This document shows, piece after piece, positions 1 to 8,308 of a DNA stretch of 64,000 nt. Each line of letters begins with the position of its first letter. Position 1 is the first letter of the stretch. A program made the translations under genes and the position numbers. Where the stretch lies: NCBI GenBank assembly GCA_023442945.1, contig JAEZWW010000112.1:79195-143194 (forward strand), written 5' to 3'. This DNA is from Pseudomonadota bacterium (lineage in GTDB: Bacteria > Pseudomonadota > Gammaproteobacteria > Burkholderiales > Burkholderiaceae_C). The notes under the pieces were generated by a model. It was not told the DNA's origin. It did not search any database and saw only the letters and a program-made list of their open reading frames with translations.

Positions 1-3000
1 GATCGGCGGATTGGGCTTGAAGCTGATGTTGATCACGCCCGGCGCCGCGTCCACCTTCTGCACGCCGTAGGGTTGGCTCAGCACGCGCAGGCGGTGCACG
101 TCGATCAGCGTCTGCGCCTGTGGCGGCAGCTTGCCGAAGCGGTCGACCAGCTCTTCCACCAGACCGTCGATCTGGTCGTTGCTGCGCGCGGTGGCGAACT
201 TCTTGTAGAAGGACAGGCGCAGGTGCACGTCGCCGCAGTAATCGTTCGGCAGGAGCGCCGGCGCATGCAGGTTGATGTCGGTCGCGGCCTGCATCGGCGC
301 CAGCAGGTCGGGCTCCTTGCCGGCTTTCAGGCTGCGCACGGCTTCGGACAGCATCTCATTGTAGAGTTGGAAGCCGATCTCCATCATGTTGCCGCTCTGG
401 TTCTCGCCCAGCACCTCGCCGGCGCCGCGGATCTCCAGGTCGTGCATGGCCAGGTAAAAACCGCTGCCCAGCTCTTCCATCTGCTGGATCGCCTCCAGGC
501 GCTGGGTCGCGGCCTTGGTCAGGCCGTCTATCCCCGGCACCATCAGGTAGGCATAGGCTTGGTGGTGGCTGCGGCCAACGCGCCCGCGCAGCTGGTGCAG
601 CTGCGCCAGGCCGAACTTGTCGGCGCGGCTCATGACGATGGTGTTGGCCGTCGGCACGTCGATGCCGGTCTCGATGATGGTCGAGCACAGCAGCAGGTTG
701 TAGCGCTGGGCGACGAAGTCGCGCATCACGCGCTCCAGCTCGCGCTCGGGCATCTGACCATGCGCCACGGCGATGCGCGCTTCGGGCAGGATCTCTTCCA
801 GCTTCTGGCGCCGGTTCTCGATGGTCTCGACCTCGTTGTGCAGGAAGTACACCTGGCCGCCGCGCTTCAGCTCGCGCAGCACGGCTTCGCGGATCACGCC
901 CGTGCCTTCATTGCGCACAAAAGTCTTGATGGCCAGGCGGCGCTGCGGCGCGGTGGCGATCACGCTCAAGTCGCGCAAACCCTCCAGCGCCATGCCCATG
1001 GTGCGCGGAATCGGTGTGGCGGTCAGCGTCAGCACGTCCACCTCGGCGCGCAAGGCTTTCATCTGCTCCTTGTGGCGCACGCCGAAGCGGTGCTCCTCGT
1101 CGATGATCAGCAGGCCCAGGTTCTTGAACTGCGTTTTTTCCGACAGCAGCTTGTGCGTGCCGACCACGATGTCCACGCTGCCATCGGCCACGCCTTTGAG
1201 CGCCGCGTTGATCTCCTTGGTGGATCGGAAGCGGCTCATCTCGGCCACCTTCACCGGCCACTTGGCAAAGCGGTCGACCAGGGTCTGGTAGTGCTGCTCG
1301 GCCAACAGCGTGGTGGGTGCCAGCAGTGCGACCTGTTTGCCACCGGTGACGGCCACGAAGGCAGCGCGCAGCGCGACCTCGGTCTTGCCAAAACCCACGT
1401 CGCCGCAGACGAGGCGGTCCATCGGCTGTGGGCTGATCATGTCCTGCACGACGGCGTGGATGGCGGCCTTCTGGTCGGCCGTTTCTTCAAAGCCGAAGTC
1501 GGCCGCAAACTGCTCGTAGTCGTGTGCGGCAAAGCGGAAGGCATGGCCTTCGCGCGCGGCGCGGCGGGCGTAGATGTTCAGCAGCTCGGCGGCGGCGTCG
1601 CGCACCTGCTCGGCCGCTTTGCGCTTGGCCTTTTCCCACTGGCCGCTGCCCAGCTTGTGCAGCGGCGCTTCGTCCGCGCTGACGCCGGTGTAGCGGCCGA
1701 TCAGGTGCAGCTGGCTCACGGGCACGTACAGCACGGCATCGCCCGCGTACTCCAGGTGCAGGAATTCCTGCGGCGCCGGGCTGCCGTCGGGGTTCTTGGC
1801 GCCCATGTCCATGTTGACCAGGCCGCGGTAACGGCCAATGCCATGCTGCGCGTGCACCACCGGGTCGCCCACGTTCAGCTCGGACAAGTCCTTGATCAGC
1901 GCCTCAACGTCGCTGACCTGCTCCTGCTTCTTGCGCCGGCGCGTGGCAGCGCCGGCGGCAAACAGCTCGGTCTCGGTGACGAAGTCGATGCCGCCTTCCA
2001 GCCACGAAAAACCTTGCGCCAGCGCGGCGGTGGCGATGCCCGTCTTCTCGTCGGACTGGCCCTGGAACTCGGCCAGCGAATCAAACGCCGGCGGGTTCAC
2101 GCCACTGGCGCGCAGGAAGTCCAGCAAGCTCTCGCGCCGGCCATCGCTTTCGGCCAGCACCAGCACGCGCTGCGCGCTGGCGCCGATGTGCGCTTGCAGC
2201 TTGGCCAGCGGGTCGTCGGCGCCGCGCACCACCGTCAGGTCGGGCAGGGTCTGCGCGAAGGCGCTGGCCTGCACGTCGTCCACGCCCGGGCGCATCACCA
2301 ACTGGGCGTAGGGCTTGGCGGCCAGGTAAAAGGCTTCGGCGTTCAGGAACAGCGCCTCGGGCGGCAGCACCGGCCGTTCCGGATCGCCCTGCGCCAGGCG
2401 GAAGCGCTCGCGCGTGTCTTGCGCAAACTGCTGGAAGGCCTGTTCCAGATCGCCGTGCAGCGCCAGCGTCGTAGCTTCGCCCAGGTAATCGAAGACGGTG
2501 GCCGTTTCGTCAAAGAACAGCGGCAGGTAGTACTCGATGCCCGCAGTGGCCACGCCGTTGCCCATGTCCTTGTAGATGCGGCTCTTGGTCGGGTCGCCTT
2601 CCAGCAGCTCGCGCCAGCGGTGGCGGAACTTGGCGCGCGCTTCCTCGTGCGTGGGGAATTCGCGACCGGGCAGCAAGCGCACTTCGGGCACCGGGTACAG
2701 GCTGCGCTGGGTGTCCGGGTCGAAGGCGCGGATGGAGTCGATCTCGTCGTCAAACAAGTCCACCCGGTACGGCACCGCGCTGCCCATCGGGAACAGGTCG
2801 ATCAAGCCACCGCGCACCGCGTACTCGCCAGGGCTGACCACCTGCGTGACGTGGGCGTAGCCGGCCAGGGTCAGCTGGCTTTTCAGCGCGGCTTCGTCCA
2901 GCTTCTGGTTCTGTTTGAAGTGGAAGGTCGTGCCCGCCAGAAAGGCCGGCGGTGCCAGCCGGTACAGCGCCGTGGTGGCCGGGATCAGCACCACGTCGGC

Positions 3001-3303
3001 CTGGCCCTGGCGGATCGCCCACAGCGTGGCCAGGCGTTCGCTGATCAGGTCCTGGTGCGGCGAAAAGGTGTCGTAGGGCAGCGTCTCCCAGTCCGGGAAC
3101 AGCACGATGCGCAGCCCAGGCGCGAAGAAGGCCAGTTCGTCCTGCAGACGGCGCGCGTCGGTGGCGTCGGCCGTGACGATGGCCGTCAGGCGTTGGGCCT
3201 GCGCTTCGCGCTCCGCCAGTTGTGCGAGCAGCAGCGCGTCGCTGGAGCCCGCGGGGCGGGGCAGGGCATGGCGTTTTCCGGGGGTGAGCTTGGGCAGGTC
3301 CAT
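1..3303 (-). CDS. mfd: Transcription-repair coupling factor Mfd (partial, C-terminus beyond window)
   Basis: Encodes the ATP-dependent DNA translocase that displaces RNA polymerase stalled at lesions and recruits UvrA. The 1101 codons present start MDLPKLTPGKRHAL and run off the left edge, so only the last few dozen residues of a ~1150-residue protein are missing. An N-terminal UvrB-like region is followed by the RNA-polymerase-interacting segment (VVHAQHGIGRYRGL, around residue 484), Walker A GDVGFGKTE (around 634), the DEEH box (LLIIDEEHRFG, around 731) and the helicase/TRG motifs. The start is the ATG at 3301-3303, just downstream of a terminator that closes the upstream deacetylase gene. 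Identification is secure. The plus strand opposite is also open over more than 1100 codons, a GC-bias artefact. Confidence 0.97.
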   Translation of the reverse strand, partial: MDLPKLTPGKRHALPRPAGSSDALLLAQLAEREAQAQRLTAIVTADATDARRLQDELAFFAPGLRIVLFPDWETLPYDTFSPHQDLISERLATLWAIRQGQADVVLIPATTALYRLAPPAFLAGTTFHFKQNQKLDEAALKSQLTLAGYAHVTQVVSPGEYAVRGGLIDLFPMGSAVPYRVDLFDDEIDSIRAFDPDTQRSLYPVPEVRLLPGREFPTHEEARAKFRHRWRELLEGDPTKSRIYKDMGNGVATAGIEYYLPLFFDETATVFDYLGEATTLALHGDLEQAFQQFAQDTRERFRLAQGDPERPVLPPEALFLNAEAFYLAAKPYAQLVMRPGVDDVQASAFAQTLPDLTVVRGADDPLAKLQAHIGASAQRVLVLAESDGRRESLLDFLRASGVNPPAFDSLAEFQGQSDEKTGIATAALAQGFSWLEGGIDFVTETELFAAGAATRRRKKQEQVSDVEALIKDLSELNVGDPVVHAQHGIGRYRGLVNMDMGAKNPDGSPAPQEFLHLEYAGDAVLYVPVSQLHLIGRYTGVSADEAPLHKLGSGQWEKAKRKAAEQVRDAAAELLNIYARRAAREGHAFRFAAHDYEQFAADFGFEETADQKAAIHAVVQDMISPQPMDRLVCGDVGFGKTEVALRAAFVAVTGGKQVALLAPTTLLAEQHYQTLVDRFAKWPVKVAEMSRFRSTKEINAALKGVADGSVDIVVGTHKLLSEKTQFKNLGLLIIDEEHRFGVRHKEQMKALRAEVDVLTLTATPIPRTMGMALEGLRDLSVIATAPQRRLAIKTFVRNEGTGVIREAVLRELKRGGQVYFLHNEVETIENRRQKLEEILPEARIAVAHGQMPERELERVMRDFVAQRYNLLLCSTIIETGIDVPTANTIVMSRADKFGLAQLHQLRGRVGRSHHQAYAYLMVPGIDGLTKAATQRLEAIQQMEELGSGFYLAMHDLEIRGAGEVLGENQSGNMMEIGFQLYNEMLSEAVRSLKAGKEPDLLAPMQAATDINLHAPALLPNDYCGDVHLRLSFYKKFATARSNDQIDGLVEELVDRFGKLPPQAQTLIDVHRLRVLSQPYGVQKVDAAPGVINISFKPNPPI

Positions 3304-3342
3304 CGGCAGAGGCGGGCAAAAGCGGGCGAAAAGCAACAAGAA

Positions 3343-3382
3343 AACGACAAAACCCCCGGCCGGCTTCGGGCGGGGGTGTGGT
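3343..3382 (-). terminator. Rho-independent terminator between the deacetylase gene and mfd
   Basis: Read on the minus strand, a C5-rich arm pairs with a G5-rich arm around a short loop and is followed by TTTTGTCGTTTTC. It sits between the deacetylase stop and the mfd start, so it should end the deacetylase transcript and mfd would need its own promoter. Confidence 0.7.
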
Positions 3383-3422
3383 CAGGGTCCATTTTAGGGC
3401 GTGCGCCGCTGCCGCAAGGGCG

Positions 3423-4391
3423 TCAGGGGCTTGGCGGCTTCGGTGCAGCCGCGTCCGCGCCGGGCAGCAGGCCGAGTGCCTTCAGCTTGGGCGCTTCGTA
3501 CACGTCGTCTTCGGCCGGGTAGCGCAGGCCGGTCACGCCTTGTGCGCGGGCGTGGGCCCAGACCACGCTTTCGCCGGCGGGCAGCGTGTCGACCGGCTCG
3601 GTGTACAGCGGGTCGGCGAAGGCGGTCAACGGGTCGGTGAAGGTCCAGCCGCGGGCGCGGAACGCCTGCACCACGTCGCCGATGGCGTCGGCGTTCAGCC
3701 GGCTGGTGTGCGCCAGCAGCACGTGTGGCGGGCTGCGGCCCAGCACGCGGCGCGCCAGCTGGTCGTAATACGTGGCGCGGTCCAGCAAATGGTCGACGTA
3801 GGCGGCCTTGACCTGCTGCGCCTTGTCCGGCGCGCCTTCGTCCAGCCAGCGGCCATAGACCTGGTTGTAGTACCAGTCGCTGGCGTCGATGGACACCGGC
3901 GCCGCGCGGTAGCCGTGCGTCGCCAGCCAGGCGCGCACGCCGTCGCGCTTGGCCAGCGTGTCGCCTTCCTTCAGGTACGGAAAGCGCAGCATCGGCCGCC
4001 AGCCGGGCAGGGTGCGCAAGGCGGCGTCGGCGGTCTCGATGTCGGCGGTGAAGGCCGCCAGGCTCATGTCCGGCGCGGCCAGGCTGCGGTGGCTGGCCGT
4101 GTGGTTGCCGACGGCGTGGCCGGCGTCGCCCCAGGCGCGGACCAGCGCCAGCCCGGGCGCGCCGCCGGTGCGCGCCAGCGACGGGAAGACCATGGCGGCG
4201 ACGCCGGCGCGCTGCAGGCCGTCCAGCAAGGCCTGGTTCCAGGCCGCGGCGCGCGGTTCTTTGTCGGGGTTCAGGCCGTCGTCGAAGCTCAGGCTGAGCG
4301 TCTGCGCGGCGGCGAGCGAGCAGCACAGCGCGCAGACCAGGGCGGCCAGGCCGGTGCGCAGGCGGGGCCGCCGGAAGAAGGTGCGGAGCAT
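3423..4391 (-). CDS. Secreted polysaccharide deacetylase family protein (NodB-like)
   Basis: A 322-residue exported carbohydrate esterase family 4-type protein. The chosen ATG (MLRTFFRRPRL) begins a clear signal peptide with an Arg-rich n-region, a hydrophobic core LAALVCALCCSLAAA and a likely cut after AAAQ. The mature protein opens with LSLSFDDGLNP, the NodB motif 1 aspartates. It continues with GHAVGNHTASHRSL, the metal-binding His motif, and LRFPYLKEGD, the RxPY-like motif. The frame is open further upstream, but that stretch lies in an interspersed repeat and lacks signal-peptide logic. The family removes acetyl groups from N-acetylglucosamine-containing polymers; the substrate here cannot be told. 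It is transcribed toward mfd with a terminator between. Confidence 0.85.
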   Translation of the reverse strand: MLRTFFRRPRLRTGLAALVCALCCSLAAAQTLSLSFDDGLNPDKEPRAAAWNQALLDGLQRAGVAAMVFPSLARTGGAPGLALVRAWGDAGHAVGNHTASHRSLAAPDMSLAAFTADIETADAALRTLPGWRPMLRFPYLKEGDTLAKRDGVRAWLATHGYRAAPVSIDASDWYYNQVYGRWLDEGAPDKAQQVKAAYVDHLLDRATYYDQLARRVLGRSPPHVLLAHTSRLNADAIGDVVQAFRARGWTFTDPLTAFADPLYTEPVDTLPAGESVVWAHARAQGVTGLRYPAEDDVYEAPKLKALGLLPGADAAAPKPPSP

Positions 4392-4433
4392 GGGCGGATT
4401 CTGACAGGAGCGAGCGTTTGCGTTTGCGCAATT

Positions 4434-4496
4434 TGCTATCAAATAAGAAGCTGTTCGCGCAAGTGGTTGTAGGGCCAGAGGCACATTTCTTCTTGA
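4434..4496 (-). repeat. Interspersed repeat copy 1
   Basis: Minus-orientation copy of the ~60-bp family whose core reads CCCTACAGCCATCTGCGCGG in the forward sense. It lies between two divergent genes, upstream of the deacetylase. Confidence 0.8.
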
Positions 4497-4596
4497 TCAG
4501 ACCTTCCAGCCGTCACCCACCGAGCGCCTGCCCGGCAAGGGACCCGGCGCGCCGATATAGTTGACCCACCCGTCCGCCAGAACCAGGAAAGCCCCG

Positions 4597-6924
4597 ATGA
4601 ACACCGTTGCCCCCGCCGTCGCCCGCTTTGGCAGCGGCCAAGCCGTCAAACGCATGGAAGACGACGCCCTGCTGCAAGGCCAGGGCCGCTACACCAACGA
4701 CCTGGCGCAGGCCGGCGATGGTCACTTGGTCTTCGTGCGCTCGCCGTACCCACACGCCACGATCGGCACCATCGACACCGCAGCGGCCGAGGCCATGCCC
4801 GGCGTGCGCGTGGTCATCACCGGCGCGCAGCTGGCGGCGCAAGGCGTGGCGCCCATGCCGACGGGCGCGCCCTTCAAGCGGGTCGACGGCAGCGACTGCG
4901 CGTCGCCCCCGCGGTGCGTGCTGGCGCACGAGCGGGCACGCTTTGTCGGCGAAGCGGTCGCGCTGGTCGTGGCCGACACGCTGCAGCAGGCGCGCGACGC
5001 GGCCGAGCAGGTCATGGTCGACTACGAAGAATTGCCACCGGTGCCGACGCTGGCCGCCGCCTTGCGCGCCGCCGCCAACCTGACCCCTGCCGCGCCCGAC
5101 AACATCAGCTGCGAGGCGCGCCACGGCGACGCTGCTGCGTGCGACGCCGCTTTTGCCAGCGCGGCGCACGTGGTCAAGCTGGACATCACCCACCAGCGCC
5201 TGGCCGCGCTGACGCTGGAGCCGCGCGCCGTGCGCGCCTGGGACGAGGCCGGCCGCATGCAGGTGCACATCAGCTCGCAAATGCCCACGGGCGTACGCGC
5301 CGCCGTGGCCGCCGGCCTGCAAGTGCAAGCCGACGACGTGCGCGTGCGCGTCACCGACGTTGGCGGTGGCTTCGGCATGAAGACCGGCGCCTACCCCGAA
5401 GACGTGGCGGTCGCGCTGGCGGCGCGTGCCACCGGCCGGCCCGTCACCTGGACGGGCGACCGCAGCGAGGAATTCCTCAGCACCACGCACGGGCGCGACG
5501 TGCAGGCGCACGCCGAACTGGCCTTGGCCGCCGACGGCAAGATCCTCGGCCTGCGCGTGCATTCCCACGCCAACGTGGGCGCCTACGCCACCGGCACCGG
5601 CGTCGCTATCCAGCTGCTGATCGGCCCCTGGGTGCAGACCAGCGTCTACCACGTACCGGTGATCGACTTCCACTTCCGCGCCATGCTGACCAACCAGGCG
5701 CCCACCGGCGCCTACCGCGGCGCCGGTCGGCCGGAGGCGATCTTCAACATCGAACGCCTGATGGACGAGGCCGCGCGCCAGACCGGCATCGACCGCGTCA
5801 CGCTGCGCCGGCGCAACTTCATCGACCCGGCGGCCATGCCGTACAAAAACCCCATGGGCCAGACCTACGACGTGGGGCGGTTTGAGCACGTCATGGACCA
5901 GGCGCTGCCGCTGGCCAACTGGGACGGCTTTGCCGCGCGCGCGGCCGAATCCAAGGCGCGCGGCCTGTGGCGCGGGCTGGGCATCGCCACCTTCCTCGAA
6001 TGGACCGGCGGCAACGTGTTTGAAGAGCGTGTCACCGTCGACGTGAAAGGCGACGGCTTCATCGAGGTCTACTCCGCCGTCAACCAGATGGGCCAGGGCA
6101 TCGCCACGTCGCTGGCGCAGCTGGTGGTCGATGCCTTCGGCGTGCCCATTGAAAAGGTGCGCGTGGTGCTGGGCGACACCGACCGCGGCAACGGCTTTGG
6201 CAGCGCGGGGTCACGCTCGCTTTTCACCGGCGGATCCGCCATGCGAAGTGGCGCCGACGCCACTTTGATAGAAGCGCAGCAGCTGGCGGCCAAGTCGCTG
6301 GAAGCCAGCGCCGACGACATCCGCTATGAAGCCGGGCGCTTCACCGTCGTCGGCACCGACCACGGCATCGGCCTGTTTGAACTGGCCGCCAAGCAGGACG
6401 GCGGCCACATCTTTGTCGACCACACCCACACCGTCAGCGGCCCGACCTGGCCCAACGGCTGCCACATCAGCGAGGTCGAGGTCGACCCGGCCACCGGCGC
6501 CGTCGCCATCGTGGCCTATGCCAGCGTCAACGACGTCGGTCGCGTGGTCAACCCGATGATCGTGCGCGGCCAGCTGGACGGCGGTGCCGTGCAAGGCATC
6601 GGCCAGGCGCTGACCGAGCAAATCGTCTACGACGCCGACACCGGCCAGCTGATGACCGGCAGCCTGATGGACTACGCCGCCCCGCGCGCGCAGGACCTGC
6701 AGACGATGTTCAAGACCGAAATGGACGAAAGCACGCCCTGCAAGAACAACCCGCTGGGCGTGAAAGGCGTGGGCGAGCTGGGCACCATTGGCGCCACGCC
6801 CAGCATCGTCAACGCCGTGGCCGATGCGCTGGCACGGGCCGGCCGCGCCGACGTGGCGCCGCACTTGCAGATGCCGTTGTCGCCTGGGCGGCTGTGGGGT
6901 TTGCTGAACGGTGAATCCGTCTGA
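4597..6924 (+). CDS. Molybdopterin-binding large subunit, xanthine dehydrogenase/CO dehydrogenase (CoxL) family
   Basis: A 775-residue large subunit of a molybdenum hydroxylase. Family motifs are clear: GGGFGMKTGAYPED for cofactor binding, AYRGAGRPEA at about residue 372 (the form II CoxL-type loop), the QMGQGIAT segment, and GVKGVGELGTIG with the catalytic Glu near residue 727. The ATG at 4597 is preceded by AGGAAAG; an in-frame TTG further upstream is less likely. Known enzymes need a FAD subunit and a 2Fe-2S subunit, but none is encoded next to this gene: the neighbours are an interspersed repeat and ispD. It is therefore an orphan whose partners must be elsewhere or absent. The substrate is unknown; a form II motif does not prove CO oxidation. 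Confidence 0.88.
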   Translation: MNTVAPAVARFGSGQAVKRMEDDALLQGQGRYTNDLAQAGDGHLVFVRSPYPHATIGTIDTAAAEAMPGVRVVITGAQLAAQGVAPMPTGAPFKRVDGSDCASPPRCVLAHERARFVGEAVALVVADTLQQARDAAEQVMVDYEELPPVPTLAAALRAAANLTPAAPDNISCEARHGDAAACDAAFASAAHVVKLDITHQRLAALTLEPRAVRAWDEAGRMQVHISSQMPTGVRAAVAAGLQVQADDVRVRVTDVGGGFGMKTGAYPEDVAVALAARATGRPVTWTGDRSEEFLSTTHGRDVQAHAELALAADGKILGLRVHSHANVGAYATGTGVAIQLLIGPWVQTSVYHVPVIDFHFRAMLTNQAPTGAYRGAGRPEAIFNIERLMDEAARQTGIDRVTLRRRNFIDPAAMPYKNPMGQTYDVGRFEHVMDQALPLANWDGFAARAAESKARGLWRGLGIATFLEWTGGNVFEERVTVDVKGDGFIEVYSAVNQMGQGIATSLAQLVVDAFGVPIEKVRVVLGDTDRGNGFGSAGSRSLFTGGSAMRSGADATLIEAQQLAAKSLEASADDIRYEAGRFTVVGTDHGIGLFELAAKQDGGHIFVDHTHTVSGPTWPNGCHISEVEVDPATGAVAIVAYASVNDVGRVVNPMIVRGQLDGGAVQGIGQALTEQIVYDADTGQLMTGSLMDYAAPRAQDLQTMFKTEMDESTPCKNNPLGVKGVGELGTIGATPSIVNAVADALARAGRADVAPHLQMPLSPGRLWGLLNGESV

Positions 6925-6925
6925 G

Positions 6926-6984
6926 TTTTGAACAAAATCGCCCGGTGGACCTACAGCCACTTGCGCGGGCAGCTACTGTTTTGA
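6926..6984 (+). repeat. Interspersed repeat copy 2
   Basis: Forward copy immediately after the stop codon of the molybdenum hydroxylase gene, with GGACCTACAGCCACTTGCGC as its core. Confidence 0.8.
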
Positions 6985-7045
6985 GAGTCTTCTTTGACCT
7001 TGCCGGCTCGAAGGCCGCGCTGGTGCAACACGTCGGACCGGACCG

Positions 7046-7765
7046 ATGAATCCGCCCAAGCCCACTCTTACCGCGGCCCGCTGCTACGCCCTGCTGCCCT
7101 GCGCCGGCAGCGGCTCGCGCGCCGGCACGGTCCAACCCAAGCAGTACCAGCCGGTGGCCGGTGTGCCCATGGTGCAGCACACGCTGGCCGCTTTCACGCG
7201 TGTGCCGCGCATCGATCAAGTGCTGGTCGTGGTGGCGCCAGGCGACGGCGTGCTGGCCTCTGACGCGGCCACGCGCCGCAGCGTCGCGCCTTGTGGCGGC
7301 GCCACGCGCGCCGAAAGCGTGCTGAACGGGCTGAAACATTTGCTGGCCCACGGCGCTGCGGCCGATGACTGGGTGCTGGTGCATGACGCCGCGCGCTGCC
7401 TGGTCACGCCGGCGCAGATCGATGCCCTGATCGACGCTTGCCTGCCCGACGCCGTCGGCGGCCTGCTGGCCCTGCCGCTGCCCGACACGCTGAAGACGGA
7501 GGCCGCCGGCCGCGTCGCCGCCACCGTCGACCGCAGCGACAAATGGCTGGCGCAGACGCCGCAGATGTTCCGTATCGGCGCGCTGCGTGACGCCTACGCC
7601 GCCCACGCCGCCAGCGGCTTCGCCGGCCTGACCGACGAGGCCAGCGCCATCGAAGCCGCCGGCGCCGCGCCGCGGCTGGTGCGCGGCAGCGCGCAGAATT
7701 TCAAGGTCACCTACCCCGAAGACTTTGCCTTGGCCGAAGCCATTTTGAAAAGCCGCAACGCATGA
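7046..7765 (+). CDS. ispD: 2-C-methyl-D-erythritol 4-phosphate cytidylyltransferase
   Basis: Third enzyme of the non-mevalonate (MEP) isoprenoid pathway; joins CTP and MEP to give CDP-methylerythritol in the cytoplasm. The 239-residue protein carries the N-terminal nucleotide-binding motif LLPCAGSGSRAG followed by QPKQYQ with the catalytic lysine, then VHDAARCLV and the C-terminal VTYPEDFALAEAIL. Length fits the family. Its stop overlaps the ispF start in an ATGA, which implies translational coupling. Confidence 0.96.
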   Translation: MNPPKPTLTAARCYALLPCAGSGSRAGTVQPKQYQPVAGVPMVQHTLAAFTRVPRIDQVLVVVAPGDGVLASDAATRRSVAPCGGATRAESVLNGLKHLLAHGAAADDWVLVHDAARCLVTPAQIDALIDACLPDAVGGLLALPLPDTLKTEAAGRVAATVDRSDKWLAQTPQMFRIGALRDAYAAHAASGFAGLTDEASAIEAAGAAPRLVRGSAQNFKVTYPEDFALAEAILKSRNA

Positions 7766-8265
7766 CCGATACACCTGCCGCCTCACTGCTTCCCTTCCGC
7801 ATCGGCGAAGGCTGGGACGTGCACGCCCTGGTGCCTGGGCGGCCACTGGTGATCGGCGGCGTGGCCATTCCGCACACGCACGGCTTGCTCGGCCATTCGG
7901 ACGCCGATGTGCTGCTGCACGCCATCACCGATGCACTGTTGGGCGCAGCGGGCTTGGGCGACATCGGCACGCATTTCCCGGACACGGACGCCGCCTTCAA
8001 GAGCGCGGATTCGTTCACTTTGTTGACCGAGGCCGCGCGACGCGTGCGGGCGGCGGGCTGGCGCGTGGGCAATGTCGACAGCACCGTCATCGCGCAGGCG
8101 CCGCGCCTGGGTCCGCACCGAGCGGCCATGGTCGAACGCATTGCCGCTGCGCTGCAGATCGCGCCGGTGCAGGTCAACGTGAAGGCGAAGACGGCCGAGA
8201 AGCTGGGGCCGGTGGGGCAGGGCGCGTCGATCGAGGCGCGCGCTGTCGTACTATTGATTCAATAG
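7762..8265 (+). CDS. ispF: 2-C-methyl-D-erythritol 2,4-cyclodiphosphate synthase
   Basis: Cyclises CDP-methylerythritol phosphate in the MEP pathway, the step two after IspD. The 167-residue protein has the zinc ligands in GWDVHAL and HSDADVLLHA, the substrate loop around FPDTDAAF, and a C-terminal NVKAKTAEKLGPVGQG. It overlaps ispD by four bases. The last codons (LLIQ and stop) lie inside an interspersed repeat in minus orientation, so the repeat supplies the end of the protein. Confidence 0.96.
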   Translation: MTDTPAASLLPFRIGEGWDVHALVPGRPLVIGGVAIPHTHGLLGHSDADVLLHAITDALLGAAGLGDIGTHFPDTDAAFKSADSFTLLTEAARRVRAAGWRVGNVDSTVIAQAPRLGPHRAAMVERIAAALQIAPVQVNVKAKTAEKLGPVGQGASIEARAVVLLIQ

Positions 8266-8308
8266 CTGCCCGCGCAGGTGGTTGTAGGGCCAGCGGCCTG
8301 TTTCATGC
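8250..8308 (-). repeat. Interspersed repeat copy 3 (ends ispF)
   Basis: Minus-orientation copy spanning the ispF stop codon, including a small palindrome CTATTGATTCAATAG, and reaching the stop codon of the converging kinase gene at 8303. Confidence 0.8.

Noticed and set aside
73..3522. Plus-strand open frame of more than 1100 codons opposite mfd
   Set aside because: Composition is Gln/His/Ala/Val-rich antisense of a conserved gene in GC-rich DNA; mfd on the minus strand has all motifs.
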